64,000 bases of DNA from a virus: the IMG/VR virus record IMGVR_UViG_3300027668_000011, positions 1 through 64,000 of that record; one strand, given 5' to 3'. Position numbers and translations under genes: made by a program. This document shows positions 50,214-58,409 of this stretch, piece by piece; position 1 is the stretch's first letter, and each line of letters opens with the position of its first letter. Under the pieces are notes generated by a model. That model ran no database searches. It saw only the letters and a list, made by a program, of their open reading frames with translations, and was not told where the DNA came from.

Positions 50214-50531
50214 TTATTTGTTAACATGTTTACAATTTCCCCTATATGTGTAGCCAGGACAACTACATTTACCGTCCTGTATCGTGTAAGTCTTACCGTT
50301 ACTGCCTTGAACAACAACAACATCATCTGCTAATTGCTCGTCTGCCTCACCTAACTTAACAAACTTACGTCTGCTTTTGCTAAACTGCTTTAACGGATTA
50401 TTAAACGTTTTAAGTTCAGCAGTTTCGGATGGCTTGTATGCAACTAGTTGCCCAGCACCATTAACATGGTAAATCCCATTGTTAACGGAGTACTTGCCCC
50501 AGTCAGTTACTTCTTGCAGTATCTCTATCAT
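50214..50531 (-). CDS. SWIM-type zinc-finger protein
   Basis: A 105-residue protein with a C-terminal SWIM motif: CSCPGYTYRGNCKHV (Cys89, Cys91, Cys100, His102, the CxCxnCxH pattern). SWIM domains bind nucleic acid or protein partners. The N-terminal part (EVTDWGKYSVNNGIYHVNG) is beta-like. The ATG has AAAGGAT upstream and a perfect sigma-70-type promoter directly before it, so this is an early gene. The convergent layout with the oxygenase-like gene and the tiny gap to the propeller lipoprotein are notable. Confidence 0.88.
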   Translation of the reverse strand: MIEILQEVTDWGKYSVNNGIYHVNGAGQLVAYKPSETAELKTFNNPLKQFSKSRRKFVKLGEADEQLADDVVVVQGSNGKTYTIQDGKCSCPGYTYRGNCKHVNK

Positions 50532-50562
50532 AGTGTTATCCTTTTTGCTAAACTAAGTGTAT

Positions 50563-50591
50563 ATTATACTAGGAAACTGCTTCTATGTCAA
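50563..50591 (-). promoter_or_regulatory. perfect sigma-70-type early promoter
   Basis: Reading leftward: TTGACA at 50591-50586, a 17-bp spacer, TATAAT at 50568-50563. Directly upstream is the A-rich GGTAAAAAAC shared with the promoter at 8832-8859. Transcription goes to the SWIM gene. Confidence 0.93.
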
Positions 50592-50653
50592 GTTTTTTAC
50601 CAGTTTTTCTGGTAACTTTTACTAAAAAATCGGTAATAGCTAGTCTCCGTGCA

Positions 50654-50661
50654 TATAAATA
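50654..50661 (+). promoter_or_regulatory. T4-type late promoter TATAAATA
   Basis: TATAAATA, six bases, then the ATG at 50668. It is close to the leaderless class but with a spacer one base longer. The next ATG in frame (50692) has GAGAG upstream. Confidence 0.65.
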
Positions 50662-50667
50662 CAGTTA

Positions 50668-51222
50668 ATGTACACTAGAGAGACAACATCAATGAGTAAG
50701 TTCAGCACCGTATATAATTTTAAATTAGACATACCTGCAATACTAGAACTAGAGCAGGAAGTTGTTAACACTATACCCGAAAGCAAATACTACATGCACA
50801 AGGATCCAGATCGTACAGACATAGTACAAGACATACTAATGCTTTCAGATTTATCGTGTTTGGAAAAAGTTAAAGAACTGTTAAGTCCTATACAAGTGTT
50901 AGCGGAGCATAGTATTGGATTTGAAACTGTTCCTGCAAACGAACATGTTATAAATCATAATGACTATCTGTTAGGTTGGGGCAATCCATTTACTCGTAAG
51001 TGCAATATGTTATTCAATCTAGAGGATCACCCTATCTATATAACGCATGGGAAGGAAAATGAATCTAAGTATATTATGCCAGGTCAAGTCATGGCATTAA
51101 ATGTACAACTATCACATGGATGTGACCACAGAGATATCGATGTAAGTTCTAAAATGTTTTCAATTAATTTACGGATGAACTATTTCGATACCGTAGCATA
51201 TTTAAATACCATAATTAATTAA
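50668..51222 (+). CDS. possible 2OG-Fe(II) oxygenase-like protein
   Basis: A 184-residue protein (or 176 if MSKFSTVYNF at 50692 is the start, which has a GAGAG ribosome site). It contains EHVINHNDYLLGW (an HxD motif), CNMLFNLEDHPIYITHG, YIMPGQVMALNVQLSHGCDHRDI (a distal His) and SINLRMNY. HxD, distal His and a following Arg in a beta-rich setting fit a jelly-roll oxygenase of the aspartyl/prolyl-hydroxylase type. The identification rests on this spacing only. It is convergent with the 32-residue membrane gene on the other strand, overlapping by 8 bases. Confidence 0.75.
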   Translation: MYTRETTSMSKFSTVYNFKLDIPAILELEQEVVNTIPESKYYMHKDPDRTDIVQDILMLSDLSCLEKVKELLSPIQVLAEHSIGFETVPANEHVINHNDYLLGWGNPFTRKCNMLFNLEDHPIYITHGKENESKYIMPGQVMALNVQLSHGCDHRDIDVSSKMFSINLRMNYFDTVAYLNTIIN

Positions 51223-51313
51223 AAGCTTCATGTCCTTCAAAATACATGCCTATCATTACATATACCGCAATGTTAATAAAAATACATAGCGACATCATAA
51301 TTCCATAAGTCAT
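51215..51313 (-). CDS. tiny single-span membrane protein
   Basis: A 32-residue frame, MTYGIMMSLCIFINIAVYVM and then IGMYFEGHEAFN. One hydrophobic helix spans residues about 6-24. The ATG overlaps the stop of the lipoprotein gene in TGATG and AACAGG lies upstream, which is the same coupling as other genes in this phage. It overlaps the 3' end of the convergent oxygenase-like gene by 8 bases. Confidence 0.5.
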   Translation of the reverse strand: MTYGIMMSLCIFINIAVYVMIGMYFEGHEAFN

Positions 51314-51507
51314 CAAAACCTGTTAAACAAATCAGCCGCATTACATTGTGGCTGAGCTCTACAAGTGAAGATGTTCCTATTCCATGTTATTGGATCTGGC
51401 ATGTAATCAAACTGTGATTGTTGATTTATTGAAAACTTTAACGGCACACTACTACATGCCGTTAAAGTTACTACTAGTATTAAAGTTTTTGCTATTTTAG
51501 TCAGCAC
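51313..51507 (-). CDS. small lipoprotein
   Basis: A 64-residue protein starting with GTG at 51507, with GGAGA upstream. A lipoprotein signal has TLTACSS with lipidated Cys18. The mature part has two Cys in FTCRAQPQC and ends DLFNRF. It overlaps the copper-oxygenase-like gene by 11 bases, so it is co-translated with a periplasmic redox protein. It could anchor or assist that enzyme in the outer membrane. Confidence 0.78.
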   Translation of the reverse strand: MLTKIAKTLILVVTLTACSSVPLKFSINQQSQFDYMPDPITWNRNIFTCRAQPQCNAADLFNRF

Positions 51508-52774
51508 CGTTTTCTCTCCGTTTGTCTAATAGTGATGTGTATCCTTCTTCGTCTAAGTGTGTTATAGCTAACCAGGCGTGGGTCATTTCGTCCCCTGTTC
51601 TACTACCGCCCATTACCCACATATCAGAGTCTGGGTTGTTTGGGTTATCTGATGTGTTGTCGTACCATTGTTTCAATACAATAACTGCACCAGCTGGAAT
51701 TAGCGGTGCTACATCTGGAGCATATAAATGACTGTGATGCCATGTTGCACTCCAATTTGATACTTGGCTAATTTGTTCTGTTTTGCCTGTGATAGGATAG
51801 AATATTTCCAAACTTGCGGCATTCATTCTTAAATGCCCGTGTGGTTGAAAACTGTCTAATCTCACAGGATGGTCAAAACTGTGGAAGCCTTGTGTCATGT
51901 GATAACCGTTCGGAGCAATAACTATATCGTCTTGGTCACCTAAGCGATACAACGATAAGTCTTGCTTATACTTTAATGTTTCACTTTCTTCTTGTGAGTA
52001 TAGCCAAAGTCCTATCTCTACTACATTGTCTTTGATTACACTCCCAGGAGCCATTGCGCCTAATCCACCTGGGTACATATGAATGTCCCAACTTACTTCT
52101 GCATTTGCTGGAATAGTCCTGCACACACCCTCTGGTACTATCTCACCCCATTTACCCATTGCATATTCTGTTAACATGCCCTGGTTACCGCTCTCAGTTA
52201 TAATACTACTGTTGGCGTGATGTACTACTGCTTTAGCTTCGCCACGTGGCTTAACTTGTACTGCTTTTATGCAACGATCCTCTGTTAGTCCAGTCGGAAC
52301 TAAATGCTTATGCCATAAGTCGTTACCACTTGCAGGAATGTCTATTGCTACACTGGGTATAACTGTATCGGGTAAGCCAAACTGCTCAGTGAAACTCCAT
52401 GCTTCTGGATCTGGTAGTTGTGCTGTCTGCACCGTTATGTCAGGATCACCTCGTAGGCTTCCTTTATCTACCCATTCCACAATTGTGTCTATATCCATTT
52501 GAGATAGACGCCAATCTCCTTGCAAGTCTTGTATGCCAATTCCATGATCGTATGCGTATGGAGGCATCTCTCTTGTCATTACTTTATAACTTATAAGAGG
52601 AGCCCATGGTCTAACTTGTTCGTACGTTTCAAAACTCATTGGTCCTATGCCACCTGCTCTATGGCATACTACACAATTGTTATTAATAATATCAGCAACG
52701 CCTGACACATAGTCTGTTGCCCATGATGATGTAGACACAGTGGCTAAAAAAGCCGTGAGTATATACTTGTACAT
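51497..52774 (-). CDS. periplasmic cytochrome c fused to copper monooxygenase (PHM-like) domain
   Basis: A 425-residue protein with a signal peptide (about 1-19). The haem c site is CVVCH (residues 34-38) with Met70 a possible axial ligand. From about residue 140 a copper type II ascorbate-dependent monooxygenase-like module follows. It shows the peptidylglycine-hydroxylating monooxygenase ligand set: His185-His186 (VVHHANS), His232 (WDIHMYP), His312-x-His314 (QPHGHLR) and Met397 (GDEMTHA). All copper ligands are present at PHM-like spacing, so an active enzyme is likely. Such cytochrome/monooxygenase fusions occur in marine bacteria. I know of no phage example. AAAGGAAAA precedes the ATG. 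Confidence 0.88.
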   Translation of the reverse strand: MYKYILTAFLATVSTSSWATDYVSGVADIINNNCVVCHRAGGIGPMSFETYEQVRPWAPLISYKVMTREMPPYAYDHGIGIQDLQGDWRLSQMDIDTIVEWVDKGSLRGDPDITVQTAQLPDPEAWSFTEQFGLPDTVIPSVAIDIPASGNDLWHKHLVPTGLTEDRCIKAVQVKPRGEAKAVVHHANSSIITESGNQGMLTEYAMGKWGEIVPEGVCRTIPANAEVSWDIHMYPGGLGAMAPGSVIKDNVVEIGLWLYSQEESETLKYKQDLSLYRLGDQDDIVIAPNGYHMTQGFHSFDHPVRLDSFQPHGHLRMNAASLEIFYPITGKTEQISQVSNWSATWHHSHLYAPDVAPLIPAGAVIVLKQWYDNTSDNPNNPDSDMWVMGGSRTGDEMTHAWLAITHLDEEGYTSLLDKRRENGAD

Positions 52775-52852
52775 GTGTTTTCCTTTGGATTGCGTATCAA
52801 CTACGAGCGAGTGCTCTAATACTAATATAACCTTATGTTATATTCTTACATA

Positions 52853-52860
52853 TATTTATC
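52853..52860 (-). promoter_or_regulatory. T4-type late promoter GATAAATA with leader
   Basis: GATAAATATA reads leftward, about 78 bases before the ATG at 52774. It heads the cytochrome, lipoprotein and 32-residue membrane gene set. Confidence 0.72.
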
Positions 52861-52864
52861 TTAA

Positions 52865-53434
52865 TTGGATAAGTTCTAGAACTGTTTATATATGTTTGTT
52901 ACAATTAATTACAATTAGCTTTTTAGATACTTCGTATCTTTTCCAACTACTAACTTCATTCATTACATTCATTTCAGTTCTTGTTAGAAAGTTTCTAATT
53001 AGTTAATTAATGCGATATCATATAGTTGGAGTCATACTTCTCCTATTGCAAGGAGAAGCTGTTCGGAAAATATAGTGTCTGTCGACATCATATGAGCCAT
53101 CATCATCTCTAACTCGGGTGCTATAAGGAACCAGTGAGCTTTCTGTCCCCATACACTACCGTCTCATCTCACGGAAATTTATGTAACCTTGTAGAGTTTA
53201 GTTACACAAACTTGTAGGTTGCTTTTTCTCATTGCCTACATCCTTTTAATACAGTTTGTCGTGTGTTTGTATCTTTACCGCTATACATCTCCAATTCTCG
53301 CACCTTGTTCAGGTTTGTCGAGGAGTCCGATATTGGCCTCGGGTGGGGCTGGTGTATAGTCCTATGTAGTGTGACTTGGTGTCTGTGGTGTGCCTTGCTG
53401 TGACTTGGTGTCTGTGTTGTTATGCAATAGTTAG
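52865..53434. other. longest non-coding stretch, hairpin-rich
   Basis: About 570 bases between the GIY-YIG-like gene and the late promoter have no credible gene. Hairpins: CTTCTCC-(8 nt)-GGAGAAG at 53037-53058; GTAAC/GTTAC at 53183-53205; TGTAGG/CCTACA at 53213-53240; nested CTCG/CGAG and ACCT/AGGT at 53297-53322. The last 100 bases are GT-rich with an 18-base direct repeat. A 17-codon frame with AAAGGATG upstream lies inside on the minus strand but is too short to trust. Possible roles are a structured RNA or a long regulatory leader. Group I intron, tmRNA or RNase P features were not found. Confidence 0.5.
53370..53416. repeat. 18-base direct repeat
   Basis: TGTGACTTGGTGTCTGTG occurs at 53370-53387 and 53399-53416 (period 29), in the GT-rich end of the non-coding stretch. 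Confidence 0.9.
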
Positions 53435-53860
53435 TTATCTATCTTTCAATGCTTCTCGTAGAATTTTTGAACCGCCTACCCTAACGTTAATAATACCGTT
53501 ATAGTAATCATCGGTTTCTAATACACGCCTTTCAAATTGTTCTCTGGCTTCGAGATAACTTGCAACGCCTCTACTGGGGCAATACCAAATTATTTCTCTT
53601 GTAAACTTACCTTCTCCTAGCTCTGATACATCAGCATTTAGATGATCTGAACTTCCCCAATAAGTTTTCCAGTCCGATTCTTTCGTTCCGCGACGTTTGT
53701 TCTTTTTGCCTTTTAGTGGAGGCTTAGTTGTTTTAAATTTGGCTAACTTTTTACCTACATACTTTCTATCGTTTGTGGTATTAGTAATTAAGTAGACAAA
53801 TGCCTCGCAATCGTCTGGAAGTGAGTCTACTGTTTTGCCTTCATAAGTCCATGGTGTCAT
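53435..53860 (-). CDS. GIY-YIG-like nuclease domain protein
   Basis: A 141-residue protein. FVYLITNTTNDRKYVGKK corresponds to the GIY...YIG core (Y-x-I, then Y-V-G), and W..YWGSSDHL, GKFTREIIWYCPS and YLEAREQF follow, the last with the conserved Glu. This sequence order matches the GIY-YIG superfamily, although the first Gly is replaced. It follows gp46 with only 5 bases between, in the same early transcript. Homing or DNA-processing nuclease activity is likely but not certain. Confidence 0.7.
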   Translation of the reverse strand: MTPWTYEGKTVDSLPDDCEAFVYLITNTTNDRKYVGKKLAKFKTTKPPLKGKKNKRRGTKESDWKTYWGSSDHLNADVSELGEGKFTREIIWYCPSRGVASYLEAREQFERRVLETDDYYNGIINVRVGGSKILREALKDR

Positions 53861-53865
53861 GCATA

Positions 53866-55635
53866 TTAGTTATCCAATATTTCGATGTCATTGGCATAAG
53901 AAGTGAAACCTCCTTCCTTTACAACATACAATACATTACTAACTCTTCCTTGCAGTTCTTCTTTATGGGAAATTAAGAATACATTTTTCTTAGATTCTCT
54001 TCCCATCTTTTTAAGTACGCCCAGTGCCGCTTCAACACCAGTTGTATCCATACCAGAGTCAACAAGTTCATCGATACACATTAAGTTCATTGGTTGGTTA
54101 AGACTTTCATAAATATCTCTGAATGCCCAACTCATGCCAAGTATTAATCTGTTACGTTCGCCTCTACTTAAATTATCAAAGTCTAAGTCTCTGCCATATT
54201 CAGTAATGTCTACACTCAAGTCTGAGTTGAATCTAACATCATGTGGCAAGCCTAACTTTTCTAAATAATAATTTAGTCTGTAGTTTAAGTATTGTAAGTT
54301 CTGGTCGATAATTTTCTTTCTTATAAAACTGTCTTTGCTTGTTAATAGTTTATACAAAAAGTCTTGATGGTCTTTTAATTTAGTCCACTCGTTAATGCCT
54401 TCATAACTAACTTCTTCCAAGCCAGTTTCTCTAAGTGTAACTACTTGGTCAGAATATGGATTAGTTTCTTCTTTACGTTCAGCAAGTTGCTCTGTGATAG
54501 TATCTAAATTATGTCTATGCTGTAAAGCATCTTCCATGCTGTTATAAAAAGTAATAGGACTTTCAGGCAGTTCTCCGATGTCAGTTAGGCTTTGCTCTAA
54601 CACAGCTATTTTGCCTTCTAATTCTGTAGAATACGATAGCTCTTTTTTTTCTTTTTCTTTAAGCTCTGCGGTATACGTTTCATGAGTATCCAAGTGTGCT
54701 GTACTTTGATCACATGCCGGGCATACACCTGATTCAGCTTTCTCGATATCGCTTCGTATACTAACAAGTGTACTAGCATTACGTTTGCTACTAGTTTGTA
54801 GTTGCTTTAACTCATTTTGTAAGCCTTGCATTTTTGAATACTGTTTGTGAACAATATCTAATTCTCTGTGCTTGTCTAGTTCGGAATCAATATCAGTTTC
54901 ACTTAATGCATCCAATGATGCTTGTAAGTCTTTTAATTTTACGCTATGTTGATTGTCCCATGCTTTCCTACGCAATTCAATGTCGTCAATGTTCTTTTCA
55001 ATACGCTTGTTAGCATTCTGTACTGCTTGTATTCTAGACTCTTCGTCTTTAATGCTGTCTTTGGTATTTTTAAGTAGCTCTTTAAGTAGCTCTGCTTTTT
55101 CACTAATCTCAGTGATGCCTAGTAACTGCTCAATCATATCACGTTGGTCATTAGTTTTCATACTAAGGAACGGTTCAGTGTATGTATTCAATGCAATCAA
55201 ATGCTTAAACATATTATGAGGGAACCCTATAATACGTTCTATTTCTTTTTGTGTTTCTCTACTGTCGCCTTGCTGTTCGTCATCAGCTTTCTCTACACCA
55301 TCTATAAAAAACTTTAAAGTGTTAGGACGTCTGCCACGTTCAATTCTATATTCGTTTCCGTTGATATCAAAGTCAACAGTAATAATCATGCCTTTAGCAT
55401 TTGTTTTATTAATTAAGTTATCACGTCTAATGTTTGTTAACGCTTCGCCGTATAATCCATAACTTAATGCATTAATGATTGTCGTTTTACCTGTACCGTT
55501 TCTACTGCCATCGCCACCTAAGTCTAAATTGTGTCCTAGGACTAGTGTTAGTTGCTCGGTATCAAATGTAACCGCCTGGGTATTGTTGCCAATACTCATA
55601 AAGTTTTTTGCTGTTACGTTTTTTATAGTAAGCAT
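53866..55635 (-). CDS. gp46: recombination nuclease subunit, T4 gp46-like (Rad50/SbcC type)
   Basis: A 589-residue SMC-type ATPase. The Walker A is SRNGTGKTT (residues about 44-52). Long coiled coils flank the zinc hook CPAC (VCPACDQS). The signature motif is NLSRGERNRLILGMSW, Walker B is MNLMCIDELVDSG, and the H-loop is FLISHKEEL. With gp47 it resects double-strand ends for recombination-dependent replication. The ATG follows the gp47 stop directly (TAAATG), and the gene is downstream of gp47 as in T4. Confidence 0.96.
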   Translation of the reverse strand: MLTIKNVTAKNFMSIGNNTQAVTFDTEQLTLVLGHNLDLGGDGSRNGTGKTTIINALSYGLYGEALTNIRRDNLINKTNAKGMIITVDFDINGNEYRIERGRRPNTLKFFIDGVEKADDEQQGDSRETQKEIERIIGFPHNMFKHLIALNTYTEPFLSMKTNDQRDMIEQLLGITEISEKAELLKELLKNTKDSIKDEESRIQAVQNANKRIEKNIDDIELRRKAWDNQHSVKLKDLQASLDALSETDIDSELDKHRELDIVHKQYSKMQGLQNELKQLQTSSKRNASTLVSIRSDIEKAESGVCPACDQSTAHLDTHETYTAELKEKEKKELSYSTELEGKIAVLEQSLTDIGELPESPITFYNSMEDALQHRHNLDTITEQLAERKEETNPYSDQVVTLRETGLEEVSYEGINEWTKLKDHQDFLYKLLTSKDSFIRKKIIDQNLQYLNYRLNYYLEKLGLPHDVRFNSDLSVDITEYGRDLDFDNLSRGERNRLILGMSWAFRDIYESLNQPMNLMCIDELVDSGMDTTGVEAALGVLKKMGRESKKNVFLISHKEELQGRVSNVLYVVKEGGFTSYANDIEILDN

Positions 55636-56655
55636 TTATAAGGTCTCTAAACTTCTGTAAATTTTAACAAGCTCGCCGGTGTCGACTAAGTTGCTTTCGA
55701 TTGTTTCTAATTGCTGTATAACAATTTGGTCAACACTTTCAAATTGTATTTCACCACCTTCGAAGGCTTCCTCTTCTTCTTTAACAGGAAGTAATTGTAT
55801 CTCTCTAACTTTAAATTGTTCTGCAAATGTTTCACGAATAAAGTTTGCTTCTTCGTAACTGATGTTTACATCTAGTTTAACTCTTGCATGAGTTTGTGAA
55901 TCTAAATATTTTTCAGGCGCTTCAAGTAACTGACGTAACCCTATAGTAACATACTTTGGACACTCTGCCCAATTAACATATTGTGGCTCGCCATCCCATT
56001 CTAAAAACATTGCACCACGTTCATTATCTTGTGCATCTGCATAGTTATGTGGGAAAGCATTACCGATGTAATGTATGTTGCCTTTATATTGACGTTTGTG
56101 GAAGTGACCACTGAATACATATTCTGGACCACTTAACATGTCTGCTCTAATACCACCGTGATCCGGCATTTCAATCATTGCATTCATTTTAAAGTATGGT
56201 AACTCGAAATGTCCAAACATGTATTTGCATTTTACTTTAGCAACATCTTTGTGTTCGTCTCCGATTAACCATGGAACGATAGCAACATCATCTTGTAGGA
56301 AGTGTTCATCTACCATAACAATGTTAGACATATCTCTAGCAAACTCGATACTGTTTAAGTCACGCTTTTCTCTATAAAACAAGTCATGATTTCCAGTGAT
56401 AAAGTACACAGTTTCAAATGCATCGTTTAATCGCTTTAAGTCTTTGATAGTAGAGTTCATAGTAGCAATGTTAATACTTGCTCTATGATGATGCCAGTCG
56501 CCCAGAAATATACAAGTCTCGCAATTCCGTGCTTTCGCTTCCTTAATAAACCACGTTATAAAGTTATCGCAGTCTATTAAATGTTGTCTACTGTTTTGTT
56601 TTAAGCCGTAATGTATATCGGTGAAACACGCGGCCCTTTCAAAAAGGTTTGCCAT
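55636..56655 (-). CDS. gp47: recombination nuclease subunit, T4 gp47-like (Mre11/SbcD type)
   Basis: A 339-residue metallophosphoesterase. The motifs are FTDIHYG, FLGDWHHHR, FITGNHDLFY, YMFGHFELP and VFSGHFHKRQY, the five Mre11 metal-binding blocks. It partners gp46 as the nuclease part of the end-resection complex. The gene follows gp55 after 8 bases and precedes gp46 directly. Confidence 0.96.
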   Translation of the reverse strand: MANLFERAACFTDIHYGLKQNSRQHLIDCDNFITWFIKEAKARNCETCIFLGDWHHHRASINIATMNSTIKDLKRLNDAFETVYFITGNHDLFYREKRDLNSIEFARDMSNIVMVDEHFLQDDVAIVPWLIGDEHKDVAKVKCKYMFGHFELPYFKMNAMIEMPDHGGIRADMLSGPEYVFSGHFHKRQYKGNIHYIGNAFPHNYADAQDNERGAMFLEWDGEPQYVNWAECPKYVTIGLRQLLEAPEKYLDSQTHARVKLDVNISYEEANFIRETFAEQFKVREIQLLPVKEEEEAFEGGEIQFESVDQIVIQQLETIESNLVDTGELVKIYRSLETL

Positions 56656-56663
56656 AGTGGTTG

Positions 56664-57536
56664 TTACTCAGTTGATGTATTTTCTACTTCAGTTTCTGCA
56701 ATCGCACGAAGTTCTTTCATCTCATTCTCGTATGCAATCTGTCTACCATAACTTGGTAAATGACCAGACTCGATTAAGATGTCGTCTCTAATTGATTGGT
56801 TACGTTTCTCTAAGTTTAACACTCTAGTGAAACTGTTATTAACTGTAGCGGTATAATATGCAAATGGATTGTCTGATTTTGCTTCGTTGAATTGCAATCC
56901 TATTTGAGCAAGTTGTACTAATGCTTGTCCACGCATTTCGTCAACATAAGTGTAACCTCGCCAGTTACCTCTTTGACTGTAACGCTCTACAAGTTTCATA
57001 AACATGCTACCGAGGGTATTTGTAATTTTTCCGTGGTCAACACTAAAATGACCATTGTGTAGTCCACCTACCCAATGACTTCTAGCAACTTCCCTAGGAT
57101 TTGTTCCAGCACCATCTACTATATAATGTTTAAATGGAGGGAAATTTAGTTTTGCTTTTGTATCAGCAACTGTTTTAGTAGTTTTCTTTCTACCCGGTTC
57201 ATCTGGAATATGGTCATATCCCATAACTCTAAACACTAGTTCATCTACTGCAAGAGAAAGCGGATCAACTGCAAAGTCTTTCTGCTTAGGCTTCTTATCC
57301 CAACCGCCTTCTTTCATAGCAGTTTGGTAGCCTTCTGATTGTAGTTTTGCTGACCTATTCTCTTGAGCCTGTTTAATAGTAGTTTTATTAATTTCGTTGA
57401 CATCCATTAAAATGATGTCTGGGTTCATGTACTTGTCATCTTGCACATAACAATACGACATCTTACTAGCATGAATCTGCTTTAGTATGTCTTTGTTGTT
57501 TAAATAATTAACCTTTTTTGGTGTAATGTGAGCCAT
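56664..57536 (-). CDS. gp55: late-transcription sigma factor, T4 gp55-like
   Basis: A 290-residue protein. The sigma-related core is in residues about 175-270: MKLVERYSQRGNWRGYTYVDEM, GQALVQLAQIGLQFNEAKSD, NPFAYYTATVNNSFTRVL and LEKRNQSIRDDILI, corresponding to the region 2 helices of gp55. It directs host RNA polymerase to TATAAATA-type late promoters, many of which are in this window. The N-terminal 150 residues are an added region relative to T4 gp55 (185). AAGGAG precedes the ATG. The gene has both an early promoter and a late motif upstream, and leads the operon gp55-gp47-gp46. Confidence 0.92.
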   Translation of the reverse strand: MAHITPKKVNYLNNKDILKQIHASKMSYCYVQDDKYMNPDIILMDVNEINKTTIKQAQENRSAKLQSEGYQTAMKEGGWDKKPKQKDFAVDPLSLAVDELVFRVMGYDHIPDEPGRKKTTKTVADTKAKLNFPPFKHYIVDGAGTNPREVARSHWVGGLHNGHFSVDHGKITNTLGSMFMKLVERYSQRGNWRGYTYVDEMRGQALVQLAQIGLQFNEAKSDNPFAYYTATVNNSFTRVLNLEKRNQSIRDDILIESGHLPSYGRQIAYENEMKELRAIAETEVENTSTE

Positions 57537-57558
57537 ATAATCTCCTTAGTTAAACAGT

Positions 57559-57587
57559 ATTATAGTGCCTAAGCAAGACAAAGTCAA
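57559..57587 (-). promoter_or_regulatory. sigma-70-type early promoter of the gp55 operon
   Basis: Reading leftward: TTGACT at 57587-57582, a 17-bp spacer, TATAAT at 57564-57559, then AAGGAG and the gp55 ATG (57536). Confidence 0.9.
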
Positions 57588-57627
57588 CTGTTTTCTAATA
57601 ATCGTACTAATAATTAAAACGTGCTAT

Positions 57628-57645
57628 TATTTATCTTGATAAATA
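57628..57645. promoter_or_regulatory. palindromic back-to-back late promoters
   Basis: TATTTATC-TT-GATAAATA: two perfect GATAAATA octamers face outward with 2 bases between. The rightward one lies 18 bases before the ATG at 57663 (GAAGGAG between). The leftward one would add a late transcript of gp55-47-46 to the early one at 57559-57587. Confidence 0.75.
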
Positions 57646-57662
57646 CAACGAAGGAGCACAAT

Positions 57663-58409
57663 ATGGCAAATGAAACATCAAATACCCAACCTAGTGTAAA
57701 CAGCGAAGACGGTTCTCAAGAATTTAATCAATTCATGAAACGCAACGACGGCACAGAATTTGGGGAAATAGACTGGCGAGCAAGAATCCGACCTAAGAAA
57801 GGCGGAGAGAAATGGGCATACGGTCTAGTAGATCCCGATGATCCTTCTAAAGAAATTACTGATAGTGTACTAAAACCATTGCAAGAGAGAGGCGGAATTG
57901 TGTTTCCTTTTACTCCGGATATCTTCCTTGCGGCTTCAGTAGATTATAATGAGTCTACCCAACATGGATCGAACTATCCGTTTTATACATACATTAATAG
58001 TAGACCTACAACGATACCTATCACAGGAACGTTCACAGCAAATACTACAGACGAAGCACAATATATGTTAGCAATATTTCATTTTTTAAGAAGTGTTACT
58101 AAAGCATTCTATGGTGATAGTGCTGTTAAGAGTGGATTCTTTGGAACTCCTCCTCCAGTGTTATTATTTGAATACTTAGGAGAATTTGGGTTTAACAAAG
58201 TTCCAGTTATCATACGAAACTATAACTTCCAGTTACCGCCCAACGTAGATTACGTTCCGGTTAAATACAAAGGTAAAACTACAATGATGCCAACGGAAAC
58301 TAGTATAATGATAGAACTTGCACCACAATACACATATAGAAAAACAAGAAAGAAATTTAACTTGCAAAGATTTACTAGTGGCAAGGGACTATCGGATGGA
58401 TTTATCTAA
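57663..58409 (+). CDS. baseplate/tail-tube junction protein, gp48/gp54-like (probable)
   Basis: A 248-residue protein starting MANETSNTQPSV; the start at 57663 is chosen for its GAAGGAG and promoter (a longer frame from 57621 runs through the promoter). A core of IPITGTFTANTTDEAQYMLA, FHFLRSVTKAFYG, GTPPPVLLFEYLGEFGFNKV and VDYVPVKY is typical of the tail-tube cap and junction proteins of marine T4-type phages. It leads the rightward baseplate operon. gp48 and gp54 share the tube-like fold, so I cannot say which it is. Confidence 0.6.
   Translation: MANETSNTQPSVNSEDGSQEFNQFMKRNDGTEFGEIDWRARIRPKKGGEKWAYGLVDPDDPSKEITDSVLKPLQERGGIVFPFTPDIFLAASVDYNESTQHGSNYPFYTYINSRPTTIPITGTFTANTTDEAQYMLAIFHFLRSVTKAFYGDSAVKSGFFGTPPPVLLFEYLGEFGFNKVPVIIRNYNFQLPPNVDYVPVKYKGKTTMMPTETSIMIELAPQYTYRKTRKKFNLQRFTSGKGLSDGFI

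Noticed and set aside
52865-53434. Group I intron, tmRNA or RNase P RNA
   Set aside because: No conserved core segments (P7, tRNA-like ends, GAGGAAAGTCC) were found on either strand.
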